NCBI RefSeq assembly: GCF_900177375.1
Contig: NZ_FWZU01000004.1
Coordinates: forward strand, 489,633-553,632
Source: Desulfovibrio gilichinskyi
Lineage (GTDB): Bacteria > Desulfobacterota > Desulfovibrionia > Desulfovibrionales > Desulfovibrionaceae
Direction: 5' to 3'
DNA length: 64,000 nt
The position numbers and the translations under genes are program-made. How positions within the stretch are numbered: position 1 is the first letter of the stretch; each line of letters starts with the position of its first letter. Shown here one piece after another: positions 7,754-17,991 of this stretch. The notes under the pieces are model-generated. The model was not told the origin of the DNA. It did not search any database and worked only from the letters and a program-made list of their open reading frames with translations.

Positions 7754-8863
7754 GTGACACAATTCTACGGTAAGACAAAAATCTGCTATGGCGAAGACGC
7801 GCTGGAGACACTTGAACATTTGCCGGCAACGCATGCTTTCCTTGTTACTGATGCTTTTATGGTGAAAACCGGATTTGCAGACAGGGTTAAAAGTCATCTT
7901 GATCGTAATAACATCCCTTGCACTGTTTTCGATGCAGTTGAGTCAGATCCTTCTCTGGAAACGGTAACTGAAGGCGCGAAACTTTTTCTCCAGAAAAAAG
8001 CTGATCTTATTATCGCTCTCGGCGGCGGCTCTCCTATTGATGCAGCCAAGGCAATAGCCTTCTTTGCTCACAAAGCTAACGAAGGAAAGCCTAAACCGTT
8101 GCTTGTCGCTATTCCGACTACCAGTGGAACCGGTGCTGAAGTTACGGGCATTGCGGTTGTAACTGACAAGATTAATGAGATTAAAATACCTCTTTCCGAT
8201 GAACTGCTGATTCCTGATATGGCTATTCTGGATGCCCGTTTTACCCGTTCACTTCCACCGCACGTTACAGGTGCTACAGGTATGGACGTTCTGACACACG
8301 CTATTGAAGCTTATACATCCAGACATGCCAACGCTTTTACTTCTATCTATGCGAAATATGCTATCCGCTATGTATTCAAATATCTTTTGAGGGCATATCG
8401 CAACGGCGATGATATGGAAGCCAGAGAAATGATGCTCCTCGGTTCATGTATGGCAGGTATGGCTTTTAATAACAGCGGGCTTGGACTCACTCACAGTATT
8501 GCGCACAGCCTCGGCGGTATTTTCCATGTACCGCACGGTCTGGCTAATGCCGTGGTGCTTCCCTATATTATTCGGTTCAACAGCTTTGATGTAGGCATCA
8601 GGTATCAGGAAATAGCGCAAATGCTGGGATTACCTGCTGTAACAGTTGAAGAAGGAACAACCAGTCTTATTCAGGCGGTCAGAGATCTTAATGAAGCTAT
8701 GAATATTCCGAATAAGATCGGATCACTTAAGATCGATGAAAATGTTTTCAATCGCAGCATGGATACAATTGCAAAGAATGTGCTTGTAGACATCTGCACG
8801 GAAGGCAACCCGAGAAGGCCTTCTCACGATGATGTTTTGGAGATTTTGAAGAAGGCTTGGTAA
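7754..8863 (+). CDS. Iron-containing alcohol dehydrogenase (microcompartment ethanol-forming)
   Basis: Group III (Fe-dependent) alcohol dehydrogenase of 369 residues. The NAD-binding segment ALGGGSPIDAAKAIA and the metal ligands are visible: Asp and His in the region GMDVLTHAIEAY and the two His of GLTHSIAHSLGG, with a further His in VPHGLANA. In this context it reduces acetaldehyde to ethanol and regenerates NAD+ for the aldehyde dehydrogenase. The GTG start follows GGAG by 7 nt. Unlike PduL it has no obvious encapsulation helix at either end, though its N terminus is short. Confidence 0.95.
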   Translation: MTQFYGKTKICYGEDALETLEHLPATHAFLVTDAFMVKTGFADRVKSHLDRNNIPCTVFDAVESDPSLETVTEGAKLFLQKKADLIIALGGGSPIDAAKAIAFFAHKANEGKPKPLLVAIPTTSGTGAEVTGIAVVTDKINEIKIPLSDELLIPDMAILDARFTRSLPPHVTGATGMDVLTHAIEAYTSRHANAFTSIYAKYAIRYVFKYLLRAYRNGDDMEAREMMLLGSCMAGMAFNNSGLGLTHSIAHSLGGIFHVPHGLANAVVLPYIIRFNSFDVGIRYQEIAQMLGLPAVTVEEGTTSLIQAVRDLNEAMNIPNKIGSLKIDENVFNRSMDTIAKNVLVDICTEGNPRRPSHDDVLEILKKAW

Positions 8864-8926
8864 GTTTTTATTTGAATTCAGCAGCCGATTTCTATGATCA
8901 GTAAGGTCATGTGAAAGGGGAAAGCA

Positions 8927-10255
8927 ATGAGTGGACAAGTTGAGAATATGATAAGGGAAGCAGGTGTGGTTGGAGCCGGAGGAGCCGGACTGCCCACACA
9001 TGTAAAGGCAAATGCCACTGTGGATACCGTGCTGGTGAACGGGGCTTCATGTGAACCTCTGCTCATGAGCGATCCGCATCTTTTAGAAGCTGAGATTGAT
9101 ACTGTCATCCGCGGCCTGGAAGCTATTCTTGACTGTACAGGGGCCACCAAGGGTATCGTCTGTCTGAAAGGGAAACACAAGAAAGCCATGGATTCCGTTC
9201 GCGAAGCTGTTGCACGGAATTCAAGCGGGCGGCTTGAGTATTTTGAGCTGCGTGATTTCTATCCGGCAGGTGATGAGCATGTACTGGTTAAAGAAGTTCT
9301 AGGCAGAACTGTTCCTGAACGCGGCATTCCTCTTCAGGTCGGCGCAGTGGTCAGCAATGTGGAATCTCTTTTAAATGTGGCGTATGCCATGGACGGAATT
9401 CCAGTAACTCATCGCTACCTGACCGTGACTGGCGAGATTAAAAATTCCATGGTGGTAAAAGTTCCCGTAGGAACTTTAGTTTCCGACGTACTTGCTTTTG
9501 CCGGCGGCGCAACAATTTCTGATTTTAAAGTAGTTGACGGCGGTCCGATGATGGGCCGTATTCTTTCCGACGTTTCGCGCCCTGTCACCAAGACTACCAG
9601 CGGGCTTATTGTTCTTCCACCTGATCATACCGTCGTTGCCGGAAAAATCATGGACCCTGAAAGAATCCGCAGAATCACCAATACCGTCTGTTGCCAGTGT
9701 TCACGTTGTACGGATCTTTGCCCCAGAAATTTATTAGGTCATTCTCTTCATCCTCATAAGTTAATGAGAGTTCTGCATTCTCAGATACTTGATACTGAAA
9801 TAGCCCGTGAAGCTCTGCTTTGCTCCGAGTGCGGTGTCTGTGAAAAGTTTGCCTGTCCGATGATGGTTTCACCCAGAGAAGTTAATGCTCAGATTAAGAA
9901 AGTTCTGATGCAGGCCGGAGTTCGCTGGGAAAGTTCAGACAAACAGCTTGAAAGCAATCCGTTCAGAGACAGCAGAGCCGTTCCAACCGCGCGCCTTATT
10001 CAGCGACTTAATGTAGCAAAGTATGACACCCATCCGGCTTTTGCAGGAGAAATGTTTTCTTCCATGGTGACAATTCCTCTTGGTCAGCACATCGGAGCTC
10101 CGGCAACCTGTGTTGTTTCCGTAGGAGACAGACTGCACAAAGGAGACCTGATCGGGGAAATTCCTGAAGGTGCTATGGGTGCAAGAGTTCATGCCAGCAT
10201 TGACGGTGTGGTTGAGTCCATTGCTGACGCAATGATAACTATCAAGGATGCATAA
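8927..10255 (+). CDS. pduS: PduS/RnfC-like Fe-S flavoprotein (NADH-linked electron transfer)
   Basis: RnfC-type fold: N-terminal nucleotide-binding glycine loop (GVVGAGGAGLPTHVK), an SLBB-like middle domain, two [4Fe-4S] motifs (CCQCSRCTDLCPRN and CSECGVCEKFACP), and a C-terminal barrel-sandwich region around residue 385-440. PduS is an FMN/Fe-S cobalamin reductase in the propanediol compartment, but this pathway needs no B12. An NADH-oxidising electron carrier, perhaps docking to a PduT-like pore protein, is therefore the better inference. It precedes such a BMC-T gene by 12 nt. RBS AAAGGGG is 7 nt from the ATG. Confidence 0.93.
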   Translation: MSGQVENMIREAGVVGAGGAGLPTHVKANATVDTVLVNGASCEPLLMSDPHLLEAEIDTVIRGLEAILDCTGATKGIVCLKGKHKKAMDSVREAVARNSSGRLEYFELRDFYPAGDEHVLVKEVLGRTVPERGIPLQVGAVVSNVESLLNVAYAMDGIPVTHRYLTVTGEIKNSMVVKVPVGTLVSDVLAFAGGATISDFKVVDGGPMMGRILSDVSRPVTKTTSGLIVLPPDHTVVAGKIMDPERIRRITNTVCCQCSRCTDLCPRNLLGHSLHPHKLMRVLHSQILDTEIAREALLCSECGVCEKFACPMMVSPREVNAQIKKVLMQAGVRWESSDKQLESNPFRDSRAVPTARLIQRLNVAKYDTHPAFAGEMFSSMVTIPLGQHIGAPATCVVSVGDRLHKGDLIGEIPEGAMGARVHASIDGVVESIADAMITIKDA

Positions 10256-10267
10256 GGGAGATAGATA

Positions 10268-10819
10268 ATGGAGTTACGTACAATAGGTTGTGTAGAACTT
10301 AATAGTATTGCTGTAGGTATGCACGCTGCAGATGAGATGCTCAAAGCTGCAAGTGTTGAGCTGGTTATGGCTCGCCCGACATGTCCAGGCAGATATATAG
10401 TAGTTGTTACCGGAGATACAGGAGCTGTTCAGAGTTCTGTGCAGGTCGGCTGTGAGATCGGTGCGGATATGGTTGTTGATTCATTCACTATTCCAAGCGT
10501 GCATAGAGATGTTATCCCGGCTCTCAGCGGGACATCTTCGCTCGTTAAGGTTAATGCTTTGGGCGTAATTGAAACTTGTACTGCTGCGTCCTGTATCCTT
10601 GCCGCTGATGCTGCGGCTAAAGCCGGACAGGTTCACTTAATTGAAATCCGTATGGCATCCGGCCTTGCAGGTAAGGCTTTTGTGGTTATGACAGGCGACG
10701 TAGGATCTGTTAAAGCCTCAGTTGATGCCGGAGTTCACGGTGTAGGTGACGGCGGTCCTGTTCTCAGCCATGTCGTAATTCCTTCGCCAAGTGAAGCTCT
10801 TAAAGCTCAATTATTTTAA
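10268..10819 (+). CDS. pduT: BMC-T tandem-domain shell protein, PduT-like with CPG pore motif
   Basis: Two BMC domains in tandem over 183 residues. The first carries VMARPTCPGRYIVVVTGD, close to the PduT segment whose Cys coordinates a [4Fe-4S] cluster at the trimer pore. The second domain (NALGVIETCTAASCILAADA) contains additional Cys residues. It lies directly after the PduS-like gene, the same pairing as in propanediol loci, which supports electron exchange across the shell. It is a paralogue of the BMC-T protein at 6449 but clearly diverged. Confidence 0.94.
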   Translation: MELRTIGCVELNSIAVGMHAADEMLKAASVELVMARPTCPGRYIVVVTGDTGAVQSSVQVGCEIGADMVVDSFTIPSVHRDVIPALSGTSSLVKVNALGVIETCTAASCILAADAAAKAGQVHLIEIRMASGLAGKAFVVMTGDVGSVKASVDAGVHGVGDGGPVLSHVVIPSPSEALKAQLF

Positions 10820-10845
10820 TGCATGATTCAAGCTGTTTTCGGTGC

Positions 10846-10865
10846 GGGCGATATAACCATCGCCC
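10846..10865 (+). other. Short stem-loop between BMC-T and PduU-like genes
   Basis: GGGCGAT and ATCGCCC form a 7-bp stem with a 6-nt loop, followed by CTTTATTTTG. It could act as a weak terminator or attenuator, or mark a processing site, before the last two genes of the operon. Confidence 0.4.
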
Positions 10866-10889
10866 CTTTATTTTGAAGGAGCTAATATA

Positions 10890-11246
10890 ATGATAATTTC
10901 CGACGAACCAAAGCAGCGGGTAATTCAAGAGTACGTCCCGGGCAAGCAGGTGACGCTTGCCCATGTGATCGCCAGTCCGCAAAAGAGCATCTACTTGAAG
11001 CTCGGGCTGGATAATGATTCCGGCGGAGCTATCGGCATAATGACGATCACCCCCAGCGAAGGTGTTATCATTGCGTCTGATGTTGCCACAAAAGCCGCTT
11101 CGGTAGAGATAGGATTTCTGGACAGGTTCGGCGGTTGTCTGCTTTTACTCGGAGATGTTGCCAGCGTGGAGGCCGCTCTCAGAGCTGTGCTCGATTTTTT
11201 TGAGAATGTTCTGCACTATTCATCAGTTGAGATGACACGGTCATAA
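10890..11246 (+). CDS. Circularly permuted BMC-H shell protein (PduU/EutS type)
   Basis: The N terminus [20 protein letters not shown] is the signature of the PduU/EutS family, in which the BMC domain is circularly permuted and an N-terminal strand forms a six-stranded beta-barrel over the pore. The rest follows the BMC pattern ([34 protein letters not shown]). It is a shell component with an occluded pore. EutP/PduV-type GTPases are reported to associate with PduU in the propanediol system, and here the GTPase gene overlaps this one by a single base. RBS AAGGAG is 7 nt from the ATG. Confidence 0.95.
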   Translation: MIISDEPKQRVIQEYVPGKQVTLAHVIASPQKSIYLKLGLDNDSGGAIGIMTITPSEGVIIASDVATKAASVEIGFLDRFGGCLLLLGDVASVEAALRAVLDFFENVLHYSSVEMTRS

Positions 11247-11668
11247 TGAAAAAGGTGATGCTCATCGGGGAAACCCGTGTGGGTAAAAGTACTCTTATTC
11301 AGTCTCTGTCAGGGGAAGACTATTCTTCTCACAGAGCAATGGCTGTGGAATATTGCGGTCCGTTTATTAATATTCCCGGTGAATTTCTGGAGAACAGCCG
11401 TTTTTATCATGTGCTGATCAGCACTTCGGTTGAGTGTGATATACTTGTCCTTATTCAGGATGCAACACGTTCAAGCAGCCTTTTCCCGCCTTTGTTTGCT
11501 TCCATGTTCAATCGAAAAATAATCGGTGTGATCACGAAAACAGACGTTCCTGACGCGAATGTTGAACGGGCTGAACGTCTGCTGCGCAATGCCGGAGTCA
11601 AAGAAGTTGTTGCCGTAAGCTCCGAAACCGGAGCAGGACTTGATATTCTCCGTTCTATGCTGCTTTGA
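11246..11668 (+). CDS. eutP: EutP/PduV-like small GTPase
   Basis: Small Ras-like P-loop GTPase of 140 residues: Walker A GETRVGKST near the N terminus, NIPGE in the switch II position and the guanine-specificity motif TKTD. The family is found at the ends of BMC operons and has been linked to positioning or assembly of the compartment. Stop and start of the two genes overlap (TAATG), indicating translational coupling to the PduU-like shell protein. It is the last gene of the BMC locus; a sensor kinase is encoded convergently right after it, with no clear terminator between. Confidence 0.93.
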   Translation: MKKVMLIGETRVGKSTLIQSLSGEDYSSHRAMAVEYCGPFINIPGEFLENSRFYHVLISTSVECDILVLIQDATRSSSLFPPLFASMFNRKIIGVITKTDVPDANVERAERLLRNAGVKEVVAVSSETGAGLDILRSMLL

Positions 11669-11689
11669 ATTGATCCAGTCTTTGATACC

Positions 11690-14600
11690 TTACAATTGAT
11701 CAAGAATTTTTAAAGCGTCCTCAAATTCATATTCATCAATAGCTTTCTTCATAAGCTCTAGTTTGCCTGTTTGCAGCCCCCATTCTGAAGACGATTGCAA
11801 CTCTTCAATTAAAGAAACCGCTTCGGTATCGGATTCCTCAAGCAGAATCCGCAACTGCCTGATTTTAAGTTCAAGTTGTTCTGAGCTTAGTTCATTACTA
11901 TTCGGATTATTTTGCGGTTCATTGTATTTAAAATTTTTAAGCCCTTCAAGAACAGGGGCCAAAGCTGTTCCAACCCTGTTTAACAATTTATCAATTTCAT
12001 GTTTCGGTTTGTTTTTTTTGCATGCCGATTCTAGGTAATAGGCTTGTTTTTCGATTTCTTCTGCTCCGATATTACCAGCTACTCCTTTTAAGGTATGTGC
12101 GTAACGCATGGCTGCTTCATTGTCCTCTCTGCTGTGTGCATCACGGAAAATTGATTCAAAATCGGTGTAATCATTTTCAAACATGAATAATATTTTTTTA
12201 TATAACTTGGTGTCTCCCTGTAGTCTGGCAAGCCCGGATTCTGCATTTATACCGGGGAGGGTTGAAAAAGTGCTGCCATCTGATTCTTGTTCATGGTGTG
12301 CGGGAATAGGTTTTGCCGACGGGGTTGAGGGAGTAATCCACTTACTCATAATGCAAAGCATCTCACTGATCTGGATAGGTTTACCTATGTGATCATTCAT
12401 TCCGGCTTGCAACGATCTTTCGCGATCTCCGGCCATTACGTTGGCGGTCATGGCTATTATCGGCAAACTTTTGAATTTTTCCTGCTCACGAATTTTTTTA
12501 GTTGCAGTATAACCGTCCATCACCGGCATCTGGCAATCCATCAGAATACCGTCGAAAGTTTCTGTCTCTAAAATATCCAAAGCTTCTTTGCCGTTAACTG
12601 CGATTTTAACTGTGACTCCGTAGTTTTCCAGAAGGTCTACAGCTACATTCTGATTGATTTCATTGTCCTCAACAAGGAGGATGTATGCTCCTTGAAGTTT
12701 TGCAGTTGCTTCGTTAATTTTTTCCTGACGGAAGGGGACACGTTTTTCAGATTTTACCTTGCGACCGTGGGCGTTCATAATGGAATCCAGCAACATTGAC
12801 GGCATAATCGGTTTGCTCAGGAACCCGACTATGTTTTCAATTCCGGCCGCAGCGGACATGACTTCAGAGCGTCCGTATGCTGTTACCATGATAACTTTCG
12901 GGATATGCTTGAGCTGTTTATTACTCGCCATGGCGCGGGATATTTCAATTCCATCCATGGATGGGATGTTCCAGTCCATAAGTACCAGATCATATTTTTC
13001 AGCATCGCTTTGTTTTTCCAATAACTTAATAGCCGCAGCTCCATTTCCGGCTTCGTCAGTTCTGAATCCGAAGTTTGCAAGCATTTCGGCCAGAATTGTT
13101 CTGGCTGTTACATTGTCATCCACTATCAGGATGTTCATTGGACCCAATTCCGATCCTTCAGTTGTTATTTCAGGAGCAACTTCCTCTTGAATCATTAAGT
13201 TGACAGTGAAATTAAAGGTTGTTCCTTTATCAATTTCGCTTTCAACCCATATTTCTCCTCCCATTTTTTCAACCAATTTTTTGGAAATAGCCAGCCCCAG
13301 TCCTGTTCCTCCGTATTTACGAGTTGTTGATGTGTCAACTTGACTGAATTGTTGGAATAATTTTTGTTGCTGTTTCTCAGTCATACCTATGCCTGTATCT
13401 TTTACTGAAAAAGACAGCTTGATATTCGTTTCATCCTGCTCAAGCTGTTTAACACCTATTACAATTTCACCTTTTTCAGTAAATTTCAGTGCATTGTTGC
13501 CCAGATTCAGCAAAACCTGTCCCAGCCTAAGAGGATCTCCTTTTAAAGCAGTAGGTAAGTCAGGAGATATGTCGAACAGAAGTTCCAACCCTGACTCATG
13601 CGCTCTAAAAACTAAAATGTTGGCAAGATCATCAAGCACGTCTTCTAAGCGGAAATTAATGTTTTCCATATCAAGTTTTCCTGCTTCAATTTTTGAAAAG
13701 TCCAGAACTTCGTTAAGGATTCCCATCAGATTTTCGGCTGAGCGATTCACCTTACTTATATACCCGCGCTGTTTTTCTGTAAGGTCCGTTTGCATTGCCA
13801 AGTGGGAAAGTCCGATTATCGCATTCATCGGGGTGCGTATTTCGTGTGACATGTTTGCTAGAAAGTCAGATTTAGCAAGTGTTGCCTCTTCTGCAAGGTC
13901 TTTGGCTTCAGCGAGAGCTTTTTCCGCTTTTTTTCGTTCAGTAATATCTACTACCCAGCTTAAAGTTCCCTTTTCTCCCATGTACGTAAATTTATAATAA
14001 GATAGTATTGCATCAATAATATTTCTATCTTCCCCGTACAGCTCCGTTTCAAAATTCCTAAAATTACCGTCCCGTTCCAGTCCTTCTAAAAATTTATTCC
14101 GTTTATCAGGGTGAACATAATTATTTATAGCATTATCTCCAACCTTAAAGCCCATTTGGGTCATAGCCGGATTAGCAAATTTAATGATGTCATTAACGGC
14201 GATCCCGACTCCGACCGGGCTGGTATCAAAGAGATACTGAAGTCGTTCTCGCTCGTCGGCTAATGCTTCTTCCATTGCTTTTCGATCCGTAATATCACGG
14301 ATGACAGCTACAAAAATAGTATCTTCATTGACCACTGCAGAGTTTACAGCAATTTCCATGGGAAAGATTGAACCGTCTTTACGTTTAGCAGAAACTTCTA
14401 CCTGTTTGCCTACTACTTTCGGGAGTCCTCCTTGAATATTATTTTTGATGTACTGGTCATGGTGTTCGCTAAAAGGGATCGGCATAAGCAGGCTGATATT
14501 GAGCCCCATGATTTCGCTTTTTTTATAGCCGAAAGTTTCTTCGGCCGCGGGGCTGAATTCAGTTATTAAACCTCTAGAATTTATTACAATAATTCCATTT

Positions 14601-16102
14601 TTTGCCGTGTCGATAATTCCGCGCAGGCTGGCGGTTCGTTCAGCTACTTTTATTTCCAGCTCGTTTTTAGCTTTTACTAGATTATTCTGGGATTCTTCCA
14701 TTTCAGTTATATCAATAAATGTTTCAAGTAAGACACGGTGTTGACCTTTCTCAATGGTGGAAACAGATTTCATAATTGGAATCCTGTCGCCGTTCTTTGT
14801 AAGCAGAATTTGTTTGGAAGTGTCCTGTGTCACCCCTAAATCTAAAATTGGACAACTTTCGTGAGTATGGATGCCCATGATATGACTGCATGGAATTCCG
14901 ATAATTTCTTCGCGGCTGCGACCCATCATTTTTAACGCAAAATCATTAATATCAATTACTGTTCTAGTTTCAGAATCAACAAGAAAAACTCCTGCTGAGA
15001 TTGAATTGAAAAGTCTGTTTAAGTATTGCTCATTCTTTGCAACTTTCTCAGATTGTAAAAAAAGTTCATTTCCAGCAGTTTCAATTGAGTCCAGCATCGA
15101 GTTGACATTTATACTGAGTTCGAAGATTTCATCATTACCGTCAACGCTTACTCTTCCTTTTGCATATCCTGTTTTACCTATATCCGAGACTTGAGTACTA
15201 AGTTTTTCTATGCGTGCGAGCACTTTTTTGTGGAGTAGAAAATAGCCGAGTATGGCAACTGTAAAAAGAATAAGGATCACGCTTCCGTAATGATATAGGG
15301 ATATAATTTTACCTTGATGGGAAATGCGGCGGTTTACAGTTGTTTTCAATATGGCGACTATAGTTTGATTGATATCAAAAAGAGGAGCAATTCCGTGGGC
15401 TGTTTTATCATCAGTATAGATGGCTAGTTGATGGTTTTTAGCTTCTGACAGTTCACTCAGCAGTTTTAAATTAGGATTTACAGACTCAATTAAAACAGGA
15501 AAACCCAGTCGGTTTGAAATTTCTTTAAGAATTTTATCGGAAAGAGGGCGGGCCATGAGCATTGTCCCCATGGTAGGCCCTTCACCGTCGCTTGTTAGAA
15601 TTTTTCTCTTAGCGATCAGCATGAGTTCACCGTTAGTCAGAGTAATGATGCCGCCATACCCTTCTTCGATACCAGGGATTGCCGGCAGCGGTACACTGCT
15701 GTGTTTGATAATATCCTCTGCTAAAGAACTGTCTATTTCTCCGTCTGTATTGACTGCTTGCTCAAGAATAATTTTTCCGTTTATATTTCGCAGAATAATT
15801 GCAGCAAGTGATTGGTTCAGAAATGTATCAATAGTGAAATTTGAATCGATATAGTTTGCGTTATGGTCTTGAGCAAAATCATAAGAGTCATTCCATGAAG
15901 ACCAGTCCAGCAAGAGTGCGTCTAAAGTCTGCAATTCATTTTTAATACTTTTTTGCGCTGCGTTGATGCTTGCATAAACTTTTTCATTTTCCAGATCTTG
16001 GAATCCTTTTTTTATAACGAGAGTAGAAACCATGAATTGTCCGGCTGCAAAAAAAAGTGCGATTAAAATGATGCTAAGCATAGTCATATGACGAAGTTTC
16101 AA
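11690..16102 (-). CDS. Hybrid sensor histidine kinase (CHASE4-HAMP-3xPAS-HisKA-HATPase-2xREC-HPt)
   Basis: A 1470-residue membrane-bound phosphorelay protein. Domains in order: TM helix 9-29; periplasmic CHASE4-type sensor about 55-205 with the [11 protein letters not shown] signature; TM helix 272-290; HAMP 291-345; three PAS domains at about 362-478, 488-610 and 618-725; HisKA with phospho-acceptor His753 (MSHEIRTP); HATPase about 850-970; two receivers with Asp1043 and Asp1189; and a C-terminal HPt with His1336 (AHTLKG). All phosphorelay residues are present, so the relay looks complete up to a separate output regulator. The ligand is unknown. A single-domain receiver lies 78 nt upstream in the same direction and may be its partner. 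It converges on the BMC operon, but nothing shows that it controls it. Confidence 0.97.
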   Translation of the reverse strand: MKLRHMTMLSIILIALFFAAGQFMVSTLVIKKGFQDLENEKVYASINAAQKSIKNELQTLDALLLDWSSWNDSYDFAQDHNANYIDSNFTIDTFLNQSLAAIILRNINGKIILEQAVNTDGEIDSSLAEDIIKHSSVPLPAIPGIEEGYGGIITLTNGELMLIAKRKILTSDGEGPTMGTMLMARPLSDKILKEISNRLGFPVLIESVNPNLKLLSELSEAKNHQLAIYTDDKTAHGIAPLFDINQTIVAILKTTVNRRISHQGKIISLYHYGSVILILFTVAILGYFLLHKKVLARIEKLSTQVSDIGKTGYAKGRVSVDGNDEIFELSINVNSMLDSIETAGNELFLQSEKVAKNEQYLNRLFNSISAGVFLVDSETRTVIDINDFALKMMGRSREEIIGIPCSHIMGIHTHESCPILDLGVTQDTSKQILLTKNGDRIPIMKSVSTIEKGQHRVLLETFIDITEMEESQNNLVKAKNELEIKVAERTASLRGIIDTAKNGIIVINSRGLITEFSPAAEETFGYKKSEIMGLNISLLMPIPFSEHHDQYIKNNIQGGLPKVVGKQVEVSAKRKDGSIFPMEIAVNSAVVNEDTIFVAVIRDITDRKAMEEALADERERLQYLFDTSPVGVGIAVNDIIKFANPAMTQMGFKVGDNAINNYVHPDKRNKFLEGLERDGNFRNFETELYGEDRNIIDAILSYYKFTYMGEKGTLSWVVDITERKKAEKALAEAKDLAEEATLAKSDFLANMSHEIRTPMNAIIGLSHLAMQTDLTEKQRGYISKVNRSAENLMGILNEVLDFSKIEAGKLDMENINFRLEDVLDDLANILVFRAHESGLELLFDISPDLPTALKGDPLRLGQVLLNLGNNALKFTEKGEIVIGVKQLEQDETNIKLSFSVKDTGIGMTEKQQQKLFQQFSQVDTSTTRKYGGTGLGLAISKKLVEKMGGEIWVESEIDKGTTFNFTVNLMIQEEVAPEITTEGSELGPMNILIVDDNVTARTILAEMLANFGFRTDEAGNGAAAIKLLEKQSDAEKYDLVLMDWNIPSMDGIEISRAMASNKQLKHIPKVIMVTAYGRSEVMSAAAGIENIVGFLSKPIMPSMLLDSIMNAHGRKVKSEKRVPFRQEKINEATAKLQGAYILLVEDNEINQNVAVDLLENYGVTVKIAVNGKEALDILETETFDGILMDCQMPVMDGYTATKKIREQEKFKSLPIIAMTANVMAGDRERSLQAGMNDHIGKPIQISEMLCIMSKWITPSTPSAKPIPAHHEQESDGSTFSTLPGINAESGLARLQGDTKLYKKILFMFENDYTDFESIFRDAHSREDNEAAMRYAHTLKGVAGNIGAEEIEKQAYYLESACKKNKPKHEIDKLLNRVGTALAPVLEGLKNFKYNEPQNNPNSNELSSEQLELKIRQLRILLEESDTEAVSLIEELQSSSEWGLQTGKLELMKKAIDEYEFEDALKILDQL

Positions 16103-16180
16103 TGCCTGCCTCCAATTCTGTTTGTCTGCTCACTTGTGAAAGTTCTTTAAGAATTTACGTTTTTTTATTCCGGCAATCAG

Positions 16181-16570
16181 TTATTTTATGTCTATTTGAA
16201 GGTGTTTTTTTATACACTCAAGAACAACTGATGGATTGATAGGTTTGGTTACAAAATCAACAGCTCCCAGCTCAAGAGCGCGGGCTTTATTTTCGGCGTC
16301 GACCATAGCCGTAACAAAGATAACCGGAATCTCTTTTGTTTTCGGGTTTAGTTTGAGCTTTCGGCAAACTTCATAACCATCCATTTCCGGCATCATTATA
16401 TCCAGCAGTATTATATCCGGAGGGGTTTCAAGGGTTATTTCGAGAGCTTTAAGGCCGTTTTTAGCCGCTTTTACTCTATATTCCGGTGAGAGAATTTTAG
16501 AAAAGACAGCAATAATACTTGAGGTGTCGTCAACAACTAGAACCGTTTGTTTTCTGATGGTGTTACTCAC
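16181..16570 (-). CDS. Single-domain response regulator (receiver only)
   Basis: A CheY-like receiver domain of 129 residues and nothing else. The acidic pocket is near the N terminus (VLVVDDTSS), the phospho-acceptor Asp in IILLDIMMPEMDG, the conserved Thr in PVIFVTAM and the Lys in FVTKPINP. With no output domain it must act through protein contact or as a phosphate shuttle. It is encoded just upstream of, and co-directional with, the 1470-residue hybrid kinase; the 78-nt spacer shows no strong terminator, so co-transcription is plausible. Confidence 0.95.
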   Translation of the reverse strand: MSNTIRKQTVLVVDDTSSIIAVFSKILSPEYRVKAAKNGLKALEITLETPPDIILLDIMMPEMDGYEVCRKLKLNPKTKEIPVIFVTAMVDAENKARALELGAVDFVTKPINPSVVLECIKKHLQIDIK

Positions 16571-16745
16571 TTCAAATCCTCTGGAAATTCTTTAGATAGT
16601 GTTGAGCCTTAAAACTTTTGAAATGTGTTTTATGCGACGTTTAAGTCCTGAAAAGACTATAATTTTAGTTGTTAAATCAAATTCTAACTTACAGTTTTCT
16701 TAGACTCATAGCATCTTCTTCTTGAAATGTTTACTCATTCCACAC

Positions 16746-16780
16746 CAAAAAAGGCTTACATCTTTTCAGATGCAAGCCTC
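16746..16780 (-). terminator. Rho-independent terminator after aspartoacylase gene
   Basis: Read on the minus strand, AGGCTTGCATCT and AGATGTAAGCCT form a 12-bp stem with one mismatch around a GAAA-type loop, followed by six T residues. It lies about 30 nt after the aspartoacylase stop. Confidence 0.9.
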
Positions 16781-16809
16781 TTGGTAGAAAATCGCTGGAA
16801 TAATATATT

Positions 16810-17712
16810 TTACTTTAGCAGTTTAAATTCACGGTGTTCTTTTTTGACTGTGGAGAATGCTAACCCTTTTTCATAATAAGCTGCTTCATTGATAAAGACC
16901 GGGTGTACTTCTTCCTTGCCTTCGTACTGAATATTTCCGCATTCAGCCCCGTAAAAGATATTATCACCCGGGTGCAGAATCTCGTAATCTCTACCTTCAA
17001 GATCTTTGTGGATCATTGCATCACCAAAAGGCCCGTCAGGGTAGGCAACTTCAGCAATATGACTGAAATATTCAATGCTGAACGGAGTTTCATCCGCTCC
17101 CCCTGTGTTTATTTCATGAGCAATGTCCAGCACGGCTGCAACTGCTTTGCGCATACTTTCAACAACATCATGGCGCAGAATACCCTGCGGTATCGGGCCG
17201 ACTTCGATACCTATTCCGTATGTTCCTGAGCTTCTCAGGCATGAATCTGTTCTGTCTGATTTTTTAATGCAGTATACATGTACTTCCGGCAACCTGTGTT
17301 TGACCATTGCGGCAAGCAAAAGGTTAGGGGCTTCATCATCACACATAATATTGATGCCCATGTTTGATGTGGTTGTGTGCATGTCCACCAGCAGAGTTGT
17401 TTTGCCTGCATAGTTTTTTTTAAGATTGTTCTTAATTTTGTATGCGAGCAGTTCTTCGTAAGAGACAGCGGATTCATCTTCTAGATCTTTATCAAGAAAA
17501 CAACGGTTTAAGTCTGTTTCGGTATAACGCAGGTTCAGGTCAACAGCTCTGGGGTTAGAACAGAAAAAATCTGTTTCAAAGGAGTTTCTTTTGAGAAAGG
17601 AACAGTCTTTTTCCCATTCTTCAATAAGATAAACTCCGGTAGCTTCGTTTCCATGAGTTCCGCCTGAAATAACGACATTGTCTATTTTGTTAAAGCTTGA
17701 TTTGATTTGCAT
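16810..17712 (-). CDS. Aspartoacylase / AstE-AspA family zinc deacylase
   Basis: A 300-residue metallo-carboxypeptidase-like amidohydrolase that removes the acyl group from N-acetylaspartate or a related N-acyl amino acid. The zinc ligands are visible in GGTHGNEATGVYL (His and Glu) and DMHTTTSNMG (His), with the substrate-binding NPRA and R-x-x-x-x-D-L-N-R segments at about 52-70. Length and motif order fit aspartoacylase better than succinylglutamate desuccinylase, and no arginine-degradation genes are nearby. It is a single-gene unit, with its own terminator downstream and another terminator between it and nhaB. The RBS is weak (AAAGAT). Confidence 0.88.
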   Translation of the reverse strand: MQIKSSFNKIDNVVISGGTHGNEATGVYLIEEWEKDCSFLKRNSFETDFFCSNPRAVDLNLRYTETDLNRCFLDKDLEDESAVSYEELLAYKIKNNLKKNYAGKTTLLVDMHTTTSNMGINIMCDDEAPNLLLAAMVKHRLPEVHVYCIKKSDRTDSCLRSSGTYGIGIEVGPIPQGILRHDVVESMRKAVAAVLDIAHEINTGGADETPFSIEYFSHIAEVAYPDGPFGDAMIHKDLEGRDYEILHPGDNIFYGAECGNIQYEGKEEVHPVFINEAAYYEKGLAFSTVKKEHREFKLLK

Positions 17713-17916
17713 TTTATCTTTTTTATTAAAGTTTAATGTTTCTATTATAGCAGAAATTGCTATTAAATTTTTATGTGACTGAGTGATAAATATTATGCCT
17801 TGGCCTTATTTGCTACTCTTTTTTCAATGCCAAGAATCACAGATGTTATAATGATTGATGCATATTATGAAGTACTATTTTATTATAGTCTTGCTCTAGG
17901 ATGGGACTTGGAAACC

Positions 17917-17953
17917 AATAAAGGCTGTCTCCGTAAGGAAACAGCCTTTATTA
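17917..17953 (-). terminator. Rho-independent terminator after nhaB
   Basis: AATAAAGGCTGTTTCC pairs with GGAGACAGCCTTTATT around a 4-nt loop, a stem of about 16 bp with one mismatch. On the minus strand it lies about 40 nt after the nhaB stop. The T content of the lower stem and the following bases gives a moderate T-tract. Confidence 0.85.
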
Positions 17954-17991
17954 ATAAGCGGTTTTAAGTCAGGAAAATTGACTTAAACTTT

